IMG/VR virus record: IMGVR_UViG_3300021178_000002
Location: 1 to 64,000 of that record
Strand: one strand, 5' to 3'
Length of the DNA: 64,000 bases
From: a virus
A model generated the notes under the pieces. That model was not told the origin of the DNA. It saw nothing but the letters and a program-made list of their open reading frames with translations, and ran no database searches. Positions 56,384 to 64,000 of this stretch are shown here, in pieces (the stretch's first letter is position 1; each line of letters opens with the position of its first letter). A program made the position numbers and the translations under genes.

Positions 56384-58237
56384 TTGAGTCGTATCCGGAT
56401 CCGGGTTTCTAAGGTTCCCCTCGTCACCCTTGAACAGCTGCTCGCGCAGCCTGATGTCAAGCAGGAGTCGGAGCACTCGTGGTTCGTCACCTGCCCGTCA
56501 CACAATGACCCAAGCCCGTCGCTCCACGTCACCCGGCAGCCTGATGGGACTCCCATCTTTCACTGCTTTGCCGGATGCACCTTCGCCCAGATCGTCGAGG
56601 CCTTCCAGGGCTTCCCTGTTGAAGAAGCTGTTGTGTCCAACAGTCATCCCAACGGTAACGGCCACAAGAACGGGACCGGATCCAGTCCGCTGACGACCAA
56701 GGTGCTGGCTCCCACCCCGATCGATTGGCTGGCCTCGTACACGTCTCTGAGCCCCGACTTCCTGCTCACGCAGTCGATCGACTTCAGCCACCGCGGCAAG
56801 ATCGGCTTCGTCTTCCCACACTCCCGCGCGGTGAAGTGGCGTGAGGTCAAGGGTGGAGTCAAGGGGAGCTGGACGGTCAACGAGGACAACGCTCCTCCGC
56901 TCTGGCCGGAGCTGCCAGATGAGCTGCCAGAGGTCATCTTCCTGACCGCCGGAGAGACGGACTGTCTGTGCCTGCGAGCGACCGGCGTGGAGGCCTTCGC
57001 TCTGACCAAGGGGGAGATGGGACTCCCGCCGGCGCATCTCTTCCGAGACATGGCCCGCCGTGGGGCCCAGGAGATCGTCTACACAGCCGACGTCGACGAC
57101 ACAGGACACCAGTCAGCTGGCTTGCTGGTCCAGCGAGTCGACGAAGCGGGACTCGAATGCACCCTGCTCGACCTGACCAGCCATCTCAACGCAGCACTGG
57201 GCGAGAAGGACGTGCGTGCATTGACGCGACGCGTCGGGGTGGTCCAGCTCCGAGAGCTGCTCGAGGAGGAGTATCTTCGGCCGCCCGTCCTCCCAGGCTC
57301 GCTGGCCGACTTCGTGGCTGGAGCACCTCCCGAGATCCCCTGGCTGATGACACCGATCATCGTGCGCGGGGCGACCACGCTCTTCAGTGGCCACGCCAAG
57401 GCGGGCAAGACCACCTTCATCATCAAGGTCCTGCTCACCATGCACGAAGGCGGCGATGTCCTGGGCATGCCGGTGCATCAGGGCAAGGTGCTGATCTGGA
57501 CGGAGAACAGCCGCATGGTCTGGCGCGCCAAGGTCCACGATGCCAAGCCCGAGCAGCTCGATCACATCTTCATCCTTCCCCGCACCGACGAGCGCTTCCT
57601 GGGCAAGACCTTCGACGAGAACGTCCGCATCGTCTTCGATCTAGCAGTCCAGCTCGGGTGCTCGCTGATCGTACTCGACACCTTGACCGGCTTGGCTGCG
57701 ATCGAAGAAGAGAACGAAGCCTCTCAGGTCTCGGCCGCGCTGATCCCGGTGAGCAAGACAGCTCAGCGTCACCAGATCGCATGCGTCATGGTCCACCACC
57801 TCGGACGTTCCGGCAACGAGCGTGGATCCACTGTGTTCCTCTCCGAGCCCGACATCCTGGTCCGGCTCGATGGCGAGTACGCCGAGGAGCGGACGCTGCG
57901 GGTGAAGAACAACATGCTGATCAACCCGCCCGAAGACCTCGTCTTCAAGATGGATCCAGAGGGCAACTACGTGATCGGTGTCGCCGGCGTGAACAACGAC
58001 GATGCTCTCGCCATCCTGGATGTGATGCCGCTGACGCAGGCCGAAGCCCTCTCTCTGCAGGACATCGCCGCTGCGATGGGGCTCGGCTGGGACAAACCTA
58101 TCCGAGATTCGCTGGCTCTGCAGCTGACTCAGCTTGAAAAGGCGGGGAAGATCCGTCGCATCTCTCAGGGAGCCGGTCTCCCCGCGCTACACCACCGGGT
58201 CTCTCGCTTCGCAGTTCGAGCTACGAGGAAGAGCTAA
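56384..58237 (+). CDS. Primase-helicase (TOPRIM plus RecA-like domain)
   Basis: 617 residues from TTG 56384 (GAGG 8 bases upstream). CHC2-type zinc motif CPSHNDPSPSLHV with CFAGC (about residues 30-60), TOPRIM-like VIFLTAGETDCLCLRATG and YTADVDDTG (about 180-240), then a RecA-fold helicase domain with Walker A LFSGHAKAGKTTF and Walker B LIVLDTLTGL, and MVHHLGRSGNERG. A DnaG-RepA style fusion for priming and unwinding. The only rightward gene in this half of the window. Confidence 0.9.
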   Translation: MSRIRIRVSKVPLVTLEQLLAQPDVKQESEHSWFVTCPSHNDPSPSLHVTRQPDGTPIFHCFAGCTFAQIVEAFQGFPVEEAVVSNSHPNGNGHKNGTGSSPLTTKVLAPTPIDWLASYTSLSPDFLLTQSIDFSHRGKIGFVFPHSRAVKWREVKGGVKGSWTVNEDNAPPLWPELPDELPEVIFLTAGETDCLCLRATGVEAFALTKGEMGLPPAHLFRDMARRGAQEIVYTADVDDTGHQSAGLLVQRVDEAGLECTLLDLTSHLNAALGEKDVRALTRRVGVVQLRELLEEEYLRPPVLPGSLADFVAGAPPEIPWLMTPIIVRGATTLFSGHAKAGKTTFIIKVLLTMHEGGDVLGMPVHQGKVLIWTENSRMVWRAKVHDAKPEQLDHIFILPRTDERFLGKTFDENVRIVFDLAVQLGCSLIVLDTLTGLAAIEEENEASQVSAALIPVSKTAQRHQIACVMVHHLGRSGNERGSTVFLSEPDILVRLDGEYAEERTLRVKNNMLINPPEDLVFKMDPEGNYVIGVAGVNNDDALAILDVMPLTQAEALSLQDIAAAMGLGWDKPIRDSLALQLTQLEKAGKIRRISQGAGLPALHHRVSRFAVRATRKS

Positions 58238-58428
58238 AGCTTCTTCGCTCGCCTCGCCATGGCGTTTTCGTGTGCCTTCCTGCCGGCGCTCTGCCGCCCT
58301 CGCTGAGCAGACTCGGCGTCGTAGTGAAAGAGGTTGGGAGCTTTGTGGTTCTGTTCGCGAGCGATCCGGCTGGCCACACCTCCAATGGTCGAGTCTTCAG
58401 GTGGATCCCATACGTCTGCTTGTCTCAA
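58234..58428 (-). CDS. Small basic protein, 64 aa
   Basis: TTG at 58428 in a TTGA overlap; its stop overlaps the end of the rightward primase gene by 4 bases on the other strand. His/Arg/Lys-rich (AHENAMARRAKKL). Possibly a DNA-binding peptide. No family recognised. Confidence 0.55.
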   Translation of the reverse strand: MRQADVWDPPEDSTIGGVASRIAREQNHKAPNLFHYDAESAQRGRQSAGRKAHENAMARRAKKL

Positions 58429-58838
58429 GAGAACTGCTTCACCACCTTCACGACGACGGCGGCGATGGCCCCGAGGATGGTAAGGACGAGACCGGCTGCG
58501 AAGAGTGCGAGGAGCCCATTGTGAGGCGAGTGATCCTGATCACATGGGTCATCCTTTTTGCTTGTTCCCTTGTCTCGTAAGCGTTGAGGAGAGCGACGAC
58601 TTCTAGCTCTGGGTTTGGACCTGGAGTTGGCGGGCGGAGCGGGTGATTTGCTCGCAGCTCCTGGAGCTGGTGACGTCTTAGCTTTCTCCCGTCGCTCATC
58701 GCGCTCGATCTCTGCGTCCAACCGGCGGATGGTTTGATCCAGGCGCTCCTGGTGTGCGACCTCGACCCAGATCTCCTCGAAGTCGTCGTGGACATGCTTC
58801 TGTCCAGCTTCGGAGAGAGCAGGCCGCCGCCGCTTCAT
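58425..58838 (-). CDS. Membrane-anchored Pro/Arg-rich protein, 137 aa
   Basis: ATG at 58838. Charged helical first third (RPALSEAGQKHVHDDFEEIW), a Pro/Ala/Arg-rich linker (SPAPPANSRSKPRARSRR), then one C-terminal hydrophobic segment (GLLALFAAGLVLTILGAIAAV). Tail-anchored topology. Unknown role, near the endolysin gene. Confidence 0.6.
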   Translation of the reverse strand: MKRRRPALSEAGQKHVHDDFEEIWVEVAHQERLDQTIRRLDAEIERDERREKAKTSPAPGAASKSPAPPANSRSKPRARSRRSPQRLRDKGTSKKDDPCDQDHSPHNGLLALFAAGLVLTILGAIAAVVVKVVKQFS

Positions 58839-58847
58839 GGCGTGACA

Positions 58848-59273
58848 CTACACCGTGTACCCCCGGACTCGGAAGATAAATCCACCGAAGTTGATGTCGA
58901 CGTATCCCATGCTGGTCCCGTAATACCCAGTGGCCGTCGTGTTCGTGGTGGAACCGTAGGTCGGCACTGGAGGTCGATATGTCGGCTGGGGTGGAGGCGG
59001 CGGCGAAGGCTGAGGCGTGAGTTCGTCGATGTCCATCACCTTGAGCCCGAGAGCGATCAACCGGCGTGCCGCAAGTGTCACAGCGGTGTGCTTTTCATCT
59101 TCGGTGGGCGGCTTCTGGTCAGGACTTGAAGCTTCATAGTTGGCCACCCGGAGCAGCTTGAGGATGACCTCCAGATCCTTGTTTGGGTAGGTCTTCCGGC
59201 ACCTGGTACAGATAGTGAGGACCGGCCCACGAGTGAGCAGGCCCTCACATTTGCACACAATCCCGAGATTCAT
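58848..59273 (-). CDS. Hypothetical zinc/Pro-rich protein, 141 aa
   Basis: ATG at 59273 lying inside a perfect palindrome. CKCEG and CTRCRKTY form a ribbon at residues about 8-25. A helical centre resembling DUF2786-like segments (DEKHTAVTLAARRLIALG) precedes a Pro-rich stretch and a Tyr/Gly-rich end (GYYGTSMGYVDINFGGF). A GTG six codons on is an alternative start. Confidence 0.6.
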   Translation of the reverse strand: MNLGIVCKCEGLLTRGPVLTICTRCRKTYPNKDLEVILKLLRVANYEASSPDQKPPTEDEKHTAVTLAARRLIALGLKVMDIDELTPQPSPPPPPQPTYRPPVPTYGSTTNTTATGYYGTSMGYVDINFGGFIFRVRGYTV

Positions 59274-59279
59274 CTCGGG
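59262..59279. repeat. Perfect palindrome over a start codon
   Basis: CCCGAGAT (59262-59269) and ATCTCGGG (59272-59279) around TC. The ATG of the 141-residue gene is inside it, so the RNA hairpin would bury the start, or a dimeric protein could bind the DNA. Confidence 0.6.
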
Positions 59280-59304
59280 CGAATCTTACTTCCGTCGGTG
59301 TCCC

Positions 59305-60438
59305 TTACGGGTTGGACTTGAACCACGACTTGATCCATTCGAAGAGGGCACTGAAAAACTGCTCCCACGCTGACGGAGTCACGGGCGGCGGCGTCGGAGG
59401 TGGAGGTGTTGGAGGAACAGGCGGGGGAGGCGGTGTTGGTGGGACGGGCGGGGGTGGCGTCGGCGGAGGAGTAGGTGGAACTGGCGGAGTAGGCGGAACG
59501 ATTGCACCCTGAATGTCCGACAAGCGGAGCCCATAGCCTTCGTTGTGATCGTGGCTGTACTGCGTGATGGCGTAAGCCACGGGCCGATTCGTGCTCACGT
59601 ACGAGGTCGCAAGCGTGCCGGGTCCGACTGTCTTGCCGATGTTGGTGTCAGTCGCCATTGCCACAATCGGAATCGCACTTGCCAACTGGTAAACCGCTGG
59701 TGATGCAGTGTCTCCTGGCACGGGCGGGGGTGGCGGCGGAGGAGGGGGTGGGGGTGGGCTGTTGATGATGACTGCGCGTGCGGCGATAGCGTCTCCGTTC
59801 AAGCCGTCGTAGCACGAGGTCTGTGCGCCGTTGCACTCGTGGTGGGCGAGCCATCCACCATCCACTCCGCGATGAACGATGGGGATGCCGGTTCGCGATG
59901 AGATGTCGGCTACGAGTTCGGCGTACGCCTCGTAGAATGCGGGCGTTCGCGGCCCGTTGAAGTCGCCGCCGTCTTCCCCCTCAATCGTCACGGAGTCGAG
60001 GTTGGAGCCGGGGTTGTTTGAGTACGTACCGTTGGTCCACGCAGCGTCGGACTCGTGGACCATCTGCACGATGGAGCCATCCAGACCGACGAGGTAATGA
60101 GCGCTCGCCTGCCGTGCAACTGTCTGAAACGCCGTGATCGTGCCGGACATCCATCCGACCATGGTGTGCATGACGATCCACGAGTTGGGATCGGCCTGCG
60201 TCCACGTCGGATTGTGTCCGTCGCGGTTCGGCGAGTAGTTGGGACTCGGTACCCAGCGAATGCCGGGGAGCCCGCGCTTGACCAGCCGCGCATGAAGCGT
60301 TGCATGATGGACGGGCGGCGCCAGCTTGATAGGCTGAGCAATCTTCTTGGGGTCGCCGTCGGGTAGACCAGAAGGGTTGGGGTGCCGCTGCACCCATAGC
60401 TGCCAGAGTTCGTCATCTGTCATTAGTCGGTCACTCAT
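59305..60438 (-). CDS. N-acetylmuramoyl-L-alanine amidase endolysin with proline linkers
   Basis: 377 residues, ATG behind AAAAGGAGACG. Residues about 75-230: amidase_2 type domain (WIVMHTMVGWMSGTITAFQT, SAHYLVGLDGSIVQMV, LAHHECNGAQTSCYDGL) with His, His and Cys as likely zinc ligands. Then a 13-proline run, a about 75-residue beta segment, a second Pro/Val/Thr linker and a C-terminal amphipathic tail (SAWEQFFSALFEWIKSWF). Cleaves the muramic acid-peptide amide bond; the tail may bind wall or membrane. Confidence 0.85.
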   Translation of the reverse strand: MSDRLMTDDELWQLWVQRHPNPSGLPDGDPKKIAQPIKLAPPVHHATLHARLVKRGLPGIRWVPSPNYSPNRDGHNPTWTQADPNSWIVMHTMVGWMSGTITAFQTVARQASAHYLVGLDGSIVQMVHESDAAWTNGTYSNNPGSNLDSVTIEGEDGGDFNGPRTPAFYEAYAELVADISSRTGIPIVHRGVDGGWLAHHECNGAQTSCYDGLNGDAIAARAVIINSPPPPPPPPPPPPVPGDTASPAVYQLASAIPIVAMATDTNIGKTVGPGTLATSYVSTNRPVAYAITQYSHDHNEGYGLRLSDIQGAIVPPTPPVPPTPPPTPPPPVPPTPPPPPVPPTPPPPTPPPVTPSAWEQFFSALFEWIKSWFKSNP

Positions 60439-60450
60439 GGCGTCTCCTTT

Positions 60451-60639
60451 TCACGATTTAGCCTCCTTTGCTTTCTCTTCGATTTCTTCTGACAACCGGA
60501 TGCATTCTCGAGCTGCGTCCTGGATGGCAACTACGGTCTCGGCCATCAGCTCAGCCATGGAGTTGAGAGCATTTGCGGTCTTCACCAGTCTATGCGCCAA
60601 ACGGTTCGGACGGGACAATTTCAATTTCTGGACCGGCAT
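60451..60639 (-). CDS. Small helical protein, 62 aa
   Basis: ATG at 60639. Helical throughout, ending in a coiled Glu/Lys-rich tail (LSEEIEEKAKEAKS). Weak ribosome binding site. Separated by only 12 bases from the endolysin start; could be an antiholin-like or regulatory peptide, but there is no membrane segment. Confidence 0.55.
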   Translation of the reverse strand: MPVQKLKLSRPNRLAHRLVKTANALNSMAELMAETVVAIQDAARECIRLSEEIEEKAKEAKS

Positions 60640-60645
60640 AATGCT

Positions 60646-60870
60646 CTACACCCGCTTCTTCAATTTGGTACGTCCAATAAGGATTCGGTGCCGACGCCGT
60701 TCTCGCCAGGTTCTACGTTCGGTCCAGAAGTCGCGCGGCGGTTTGTGGAAGTGGGTGAACTGCATCATGCGTGTGTAGTGCTTTGACGGCCAGGAGATGC
60801 CATACGCCTCACGGGCCGCCTCTACCACCATGCCGGCGAGAAAGAGCGTCATGAGCAGCTGGCCGATCAA
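60646..60870 (-). CDS. Small membrane protein with basic tail, 74 aa
   Basis: TTG at 60870 in a TTGA overlap with the HerA-like stop; ATG six codons later is an alternative. Hydrophobic start (IGQLLMTLFLAGMVVEA) and a strongly basic C-terminus (FWTERRTWRERRRHRILIG). Layout of a pinholin or a membrane-anchored DNA-binding peptide; near the endolysin, so a holin is plausible. Confidence 0.55.
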   Translation of the reverse strand: MIGQLLMTLFLAGMVVEAAREAYGISWPSKHYTRMMQFTHFHKPPRDFWTERRTWRERRRHRILIGRTKLKKRV

Positions 60871-62672
60871 AGGAACACCACCGCGCTGGCCTCGAGGCCC
60901 TGACGGTTGCCACGGACAAGTCCCATCGTGCGCAGGATACTCACGTTGTTGGCAAAGCCTGAGCTGGTAGGCGACTGTCCAGAGTGGCGCGCCACGGTGT
61001 CCCATCCTGCAATGGTCGGTGAGCCGCTACTGGTGAGGTAGCGCAGGATGCGCATCTGCGGGGCTGTGATCTTGCCGGCGATCGCTCTGAGCAGGTCTTC
61101 GGTGGTCAGCGGGACGTCGGGTGCGGTGGCAGCTCGGCGGCCGTTCTCCGTGAGAGCTAGTCCACCGGACTTGTTGCCCTCGAGGAGACCCCCGACGCGG
61201 AGAACGCTCACGTTGTTGGCGAAGCCGGAGGACTTCGGCGACTGCAGTGCGAGCACGGCGATGAGTGTCCAGTGCGAGCCTCGTTGGCCAATCGATTCCA
61301 TCCACGCCAGTGCATCCAGGATGCGCTGCTGAGGAGGTGTCAGTTCATTCGTTGGCGTACCGCGGGTAGACACCTTTGAGATGTCGATCATGCGGAGAGC
61401 TTCACTCTTTCCGTGCTTCGGTGGAACGCCCACGAAGGCTGTGCCGCTCTTCGCAGGCGGCCAAGTACTCACCGCTGGGCCGGTTGAAAGGACGGCCTCG
61501 GCCAAGTCACCGAGGGCATCAGCCTTCGTGATGGTCTGGGTCTGCGTGTCGAGTTTCAGTGTGATGCGGCCCTTGGTGTCCTTCATGAACGAGTCCCACA
61601 GGCGCTGCAGCTCATCCCAGTCCGGTTCGACCAGTTCGTGGACGGTCTGCATCTGGATCTTCGGCGGAACATTCTCGAGCCTGGTGATCTCCACCGCGTA
61701 TTTCTGGGCGAGGTCAGCGAACTCGTCCAGCTGACGCTGCAGCTCGATGATCTTCCTACGCAGCTCCTTCGGGTCGTCATGCTTGGCGTGATCGATCACA
61801 GACTGCAGCTGGCCGGAGATCTTCTGCAGGTCGACGCTGCTCAGTGTCTTGGGCGTGATCATCTTTTCGCCCACCTTGGGTGTGGCCGCCGAGTCGAATG
61901 TGTGCCGCCGGCGGATGAAGTAGCGGTTGAGGAGCTTCAGCCACTCTGGTGACCAGATGTAGGCCTCACCGTCCCTGAGATGCGGCAGCTCGCTGAGAAT
62001 CTTGTCGCGCTCCTCTTTGGTGCCGTGGAACTTGATCCACTCCTCGATGGCGTCGCGGTCCTGAGGGCCGATGGTGCGGTGCGCGATCAGCGTCTCGGCC
62101 TGGGTGGTCGTGTTCTTGTTGATGGCCGCCGAGCGCTGGGAGATCGCTGTTGCGCCGATGCCGTCCATGCGGCCCCAGCGGATGAGCCGGTCGGTGGCGC
62201 CAAGCATCTTTGCCTCATCGGGCTGCGGCCTCTGAGGGATGAAGGCGTCGGCCTCCTCGAGGAAGACGTGGACGGGGACACGATCGTTGTGGTTGAGCAG
62301 GTAGGTCACGAAGTCGGTGACGAAGCGGGAGCGGTCGGCGACCGACCAGCCCTTCATCGACAGGATCATGGAGATCCGGTGCTCGATGAACAGCCGTGCC
62401 ATCAACTCGCCGGTGTGCGGGTCGAGCGGGAGATCAGGATGCCGGCCGCCAAATACGTAGATGTTGAGACCGGGCTGATCTCCTGCGAACGACGATTTGA
62501 GTCCCCACCAGGCGTCGATGGGGTCCAGGACCACAATCGGTGCCAGCTTGATCATCTCTTCGGCAAGCACGACCGCAGTGTTGGTCTTGCCCGAGCCGCG
62601 CTTGCCGAGGATCAGAAAGGTCTGGGTGACCGCGTCGTTGGGCAGCTGGAGTTTCTCTGCGAGCTTTATCAC
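60867..62672 (-). CDS. HerA/FtsK-type ATPase with duplicated C-terminal domain
   Basis: 601 residues, GTG in a GTGA overlap with the NADAR gene. Walker A LGKRGSGKTN (about residues 22-31), Walker B VHVFLEEADAF, and the HerA-like AISQRSAAINKNTTTQAETL, then IAHRTIGPQDRDAIEEWI. A coiled middle (about 290-345) follows, and two related C-terminal winged-helix-like units, each with SGFANNVSVLR / SGFANNVSILR. HerA hexamers move DNA with a nuclease partner or act in antiphage complexes. No NurA, Sir2 or DUF4297 gene is beside it here. Confidence 0.8.
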   Translation of the reverse strand: MIKLAEKLQLPNDAVTQTFLILGKRGSGKTNTAVVLAEEMIKLAPIVVLDPIDAWWGLKSSFAGDQPGLNIYVFGGRHPDLPLDPHTGELMARLFIEHRISMILSMKGWSVADRSRFVTDFVTYLLNHNDRVPVHVFLEEADAFIPQRPQPDEAKMLGATDRLIRWGRMDGIGATAISQRSAAINKNTTTQAETLIAHRTIGPQDRDAIEEWIKFHGTKEERDKILSELPHLRDGEAYIWSPEWLKLLNRYFIRRRHTFDSAATPKVGEKMITPKTLSSVDLQKISGQLQSVIDHAKHDDPKELRRKIIELQRQLDEFADLAQKYAVEITRLENVPPKIQMQTVHELVEPDWDELQRLWDSFMKDTKGRITLKLDTQTQTITKADALGDLAEAVLSTGPAVSTWPPAKSGTAFVGVPPKHGKSEALRMIDISKVSTRGTPTNELTPPQQRILDALAWMESIGQRGSHWTLIAVLALQSPKSSGFANNVSVLRVGGLLEGNKSGGLALTENGRRAATAPDVPLTTEDLLRAIAGKITAPQMRILRYLTSSGSPTIAGWDTVARHSGQSPTSSGFANNVSILRTMGLVRGNRQGLEASAVVFL

Positions 62673-63124
62673 TGCCCCGGCCTCAGCTCTTCGCGAACTT
62701 CCATCAGCAAGCGGCCAAGGTTGTTCTCACCGACCAGAGAACCATGCACGTTGCGGATGGCGCCCCAGAAGATGTCACCCCAGCTATTGCCCTCTATGAG
62801 GAGAGCGTCGCCGGTCTCCAGCAGCCTCCTGGCCATGGTCATTTCGTTGAACTTGGCACGCAACAGGTCGTGCATGAGCCCGAGCTTGTACTCCTCCCAC
62901 TCAGGACGGAGTCTCAGCTTGCGTCCTGCTTGCTTGGCAGAAGACGCTGTCTGGTAGACGGGTGAGGGCAGCTGGAATGGTCTGCGTGCAACTTGGTCCA
63001 CAGTCTTGGCAGCCTGGAAGGCGTGTTCGACCGTGGGGTACGCGTGGCCGGACCAGGTCACGATGGACGGATAGAAATTGCTGAGAAATGCGTTCTCGCC
63101 GGTGAACTTTTCGATCGACTTCAT
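62669..63124 (-). CDS. NADAR-domain (YbiA/DUF1768-like) protein
   Basis: 151 residues, ATG overlapping the previous stop. NAFLSNFYPS, YPTVEHAFQAAK, then SWGDIFWGAI and NNLGRLLMEVRE are the hallmark motifs of the NADAR superfamily. These bind or hydrolyse ADP-ribose-type compounds; some members remove ADP-ribose from DNA bases. Next to a HerA-like ATPase it could protect phage DNA against ADP-ribosylating defences. Confidence 0.85.
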   Translation of the reverse strand: MKSIEKFTGENAFLSNFYPSIVTWSGHAYPTVEHAFQAAKTVDQVARRPFQLPSPVYQTASSAKQAGRKLRLRPEWEEYKLGLMHDLLRAKFNEMTMARRLLETGDALLIEGNSWGDIFWGAIRNVHGSLVGENNLGRLLMEVREELRPGQ

Positions 63125-63459
63125 GGCTTCAGTGCCCCGTCCAGCTCGATGAAGGCGCGCGAGGCGTAGGCGCTAGCCACCGACTGTTGGAAGTGGCTGC
63201 CTGGCCGTCCGCTGGACGGCACATGCTCGATTGGTACTTTCGCCGGGTTGTCACGCACGGCCGTGGCGACATCGACGACACGCTTGGCATAATTCGGATC
63301 CGGAATCCACTCCGCTGGCCGTGGGTTACCCCACTCCGAGGTCCCACAGTCACAGAAGGCAAACGGCTCTTCCGGGTCGAATGAGTAGGGCTGCTTGCAA
63401 TCGGGACAGTAGGGCCAGTAGTAGATGGTGTTGCCGTCTTCGGAGGTGAAAGAGTCCAT
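63121..63459 (-). CDS. Zinc-ribbon protein, 112 aa
   Basis: ATG at 63459 (MDSFTSEDGN) in a TGATG overlap. CPDCKQPYSF and a FCDCGTSEWG form a CxxC...CxC ribbon (about residues 18-40). The rest is mostly polar with some helices. Unknown partner, but it is coupled to the NADAR gene. Confidence 0.65.
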   Translation of the reverse strand: MDSFTSEDGNTIYYWPYCPDCKQPYSFDPEEPFAFCDCGTSEWGNPRPAEWIPDPNYAKRVVDVATAVRDNPAKVPIEHVPSSGRPGSHFQQSVASAYASRAFIELDGALKP

Positions 63460-63989
63460 CACACTTTGTCCTCATGGCGCTTGAGAAAGATCTCATCAAC
63501 TTCGATCTCGAAATGAAAAATCTCTTCGGCGATGCGGTGGTGGTAGATGAATGCCTTTGTACGCTCCCCGAGGTTGGGGTGGAAGATGGCGACCACACGC
63601 AGTGAGTCGGCAAGGTGGTGTACGTAGTGACAGCTGCGCCACTCCAACTCTTCGCAAAGCTCGAGATCGGTAGGCAGTTTGTCCTGGCGCATGTAGTCCT
63701 TCGAGGGATCCGCGTTGTTCTGGGAGATGGTGCGGATCCACCGGTTGACCGCCTTGGTCGCCGGCAGCTCAGCATCGTCGGGCCCACGGAATCCTGAGAG
63801 CAGGATGGACTGCATCTTCCAGCCCATCGCCATTACCCAGGGTTGAAGCACACTGTGCTGCGGCTGCCCCAGGCGCATCGAGCGGCGCAGTTGGTCGATT
63901 GAGATATCACCACGATGGAGGGCGGCGCGTTGCTGCTCGCTGGTCATCTGGGCGACGAAATCGTCAGAGAACAACTCGCTCACGCTCAT
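63459..63989 (-). CDS. Conserved-looking actinophage protein, 176 aa
   Basis: ATG at 63989, whose first bases overlap a stop of a gene that continues off the window. Contains WKMQSILLSGFRGPD, and DLELCEELEWRSCHYVHHLA, a pattern I recall from other actinophage proteins without function. Largely helical with several His and Cys. First gene of the HerA-NADAR run that is complete. Confidence 0.6.
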   Translation of the reverse strand: MSVSELFSDDFVAQMTSEQQRAALHRGDISIDQLRRSMRLGQPQHSVLQPWVMAMGWKMQSILLSGFRGPDDAELPATKAVNRWIRTISQNNADPSKDYMRQDKLPTDLELCEELEWRSCHYVHHLADSLRVVAIFHPNLGERTKAFIYHHRIAEEIFHFEIEVDEIFLKRHEDKV

Positions 63990-64000
63990 CGCTGCAGCCT

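Noticed and set aside
1-64000. CRISPR array, integrase, transposase or attachment site
   Set aside because: No regularly spaced repeats, recombinase signatures or IS-type terminal repeats were seen; absence holds only for this window.

Overview
The window is most of the genome of a tailed double-stranded DNA phage. A high GC content, very frequent GTG and TTG starts, near-universal GGAGGACA-type ribosome binding sites, and protein families typical of actinobacteriophages point to a GC-rich Gram-positive (actinobacterial) host. A tube protein, a slippery tail-assembly chaperone, an 864-residue tape measure and no sheath protein point to siphovirus morphology. No integrase, repressor/attP pair, tRNA gene or CRISPR array was seen. 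Both ends of the window are cut, so nothing can be said about genome ends.

Layout. (1) 1-6981, leftward: about two dozen tiny, overlapping genes, mostly of unknown function, including several zinc-ribbon proteins, a DUF932-like protein with its own promoter and terminator, and a Gp88-like cysteine-rich protein. (2) 6982-8002: about 1 kb with little or no coding sequence, holding nested inverted repeats, short repeated boxes and a strong leftward promoter, so it looks like the main divergent control region. (3) 8003-40367, rightward: small membrane proteins, a protein-tyrosine-phosphatase-like protein, the large terminase, a portal protein carrying a C-terminal NUDIX hydrolase domain, an XkdF-like protease, a scaffold-like protein, the major capsid protein, connectors, the tube, frameshifted tail chaperones, tape measure, minor tail and fibre proteins, then a papain-like peptidase joined to an E3-binding-like domain and holin-like membrane proteins. 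(4) 40384-40480: a cluster of hairpins at the convergent junction. (5) 40504-56141, leftward: replication, repair and modification (HTH protein, SLOG protein, uracil-DNA glycosylase-DNA polymerase I fusion, MazG-like, Mom-like DNA modification enzyme, DUF669/Sak4 recombination pair, Cas4/RecB-like nuclease, RuvC-like resolvase, ThyX, SNF2-like and UvrD-like helicases) with many small zinc proteins between. (6) 56190-58237, rightward: one primase-helicase behind a structured leader. (7) 58234-63989, leftward: small proteins, an N-acetylmuramoyl-L-alanine amidase endolysin with proline linkers, a HerA/FtsK-type ATPase, a NADAR-domain protein and two unknown proteins.

How the genes work together. 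Rightward transcription builds heads and tails and ends in one lysis-like set (peptidase plus membrane proteins). Leftward transcription makes the replication and recombination machinery and changes the nucleotide pool (ThyX, MazG-like) and the DNA bases (Mom-like, UDG). The right-hand leftward block combines the amidase with a possible counter-defence or DNA-processing cassette (HerA-like ATPase next to NADAR).

Limits. Everything here comes from reading the sequence and remembered family motifs. No database search, structure prediction or alignment was run, and starts at GTG or TTG codons were chosen from overlap and ribosome-binding-site logic.
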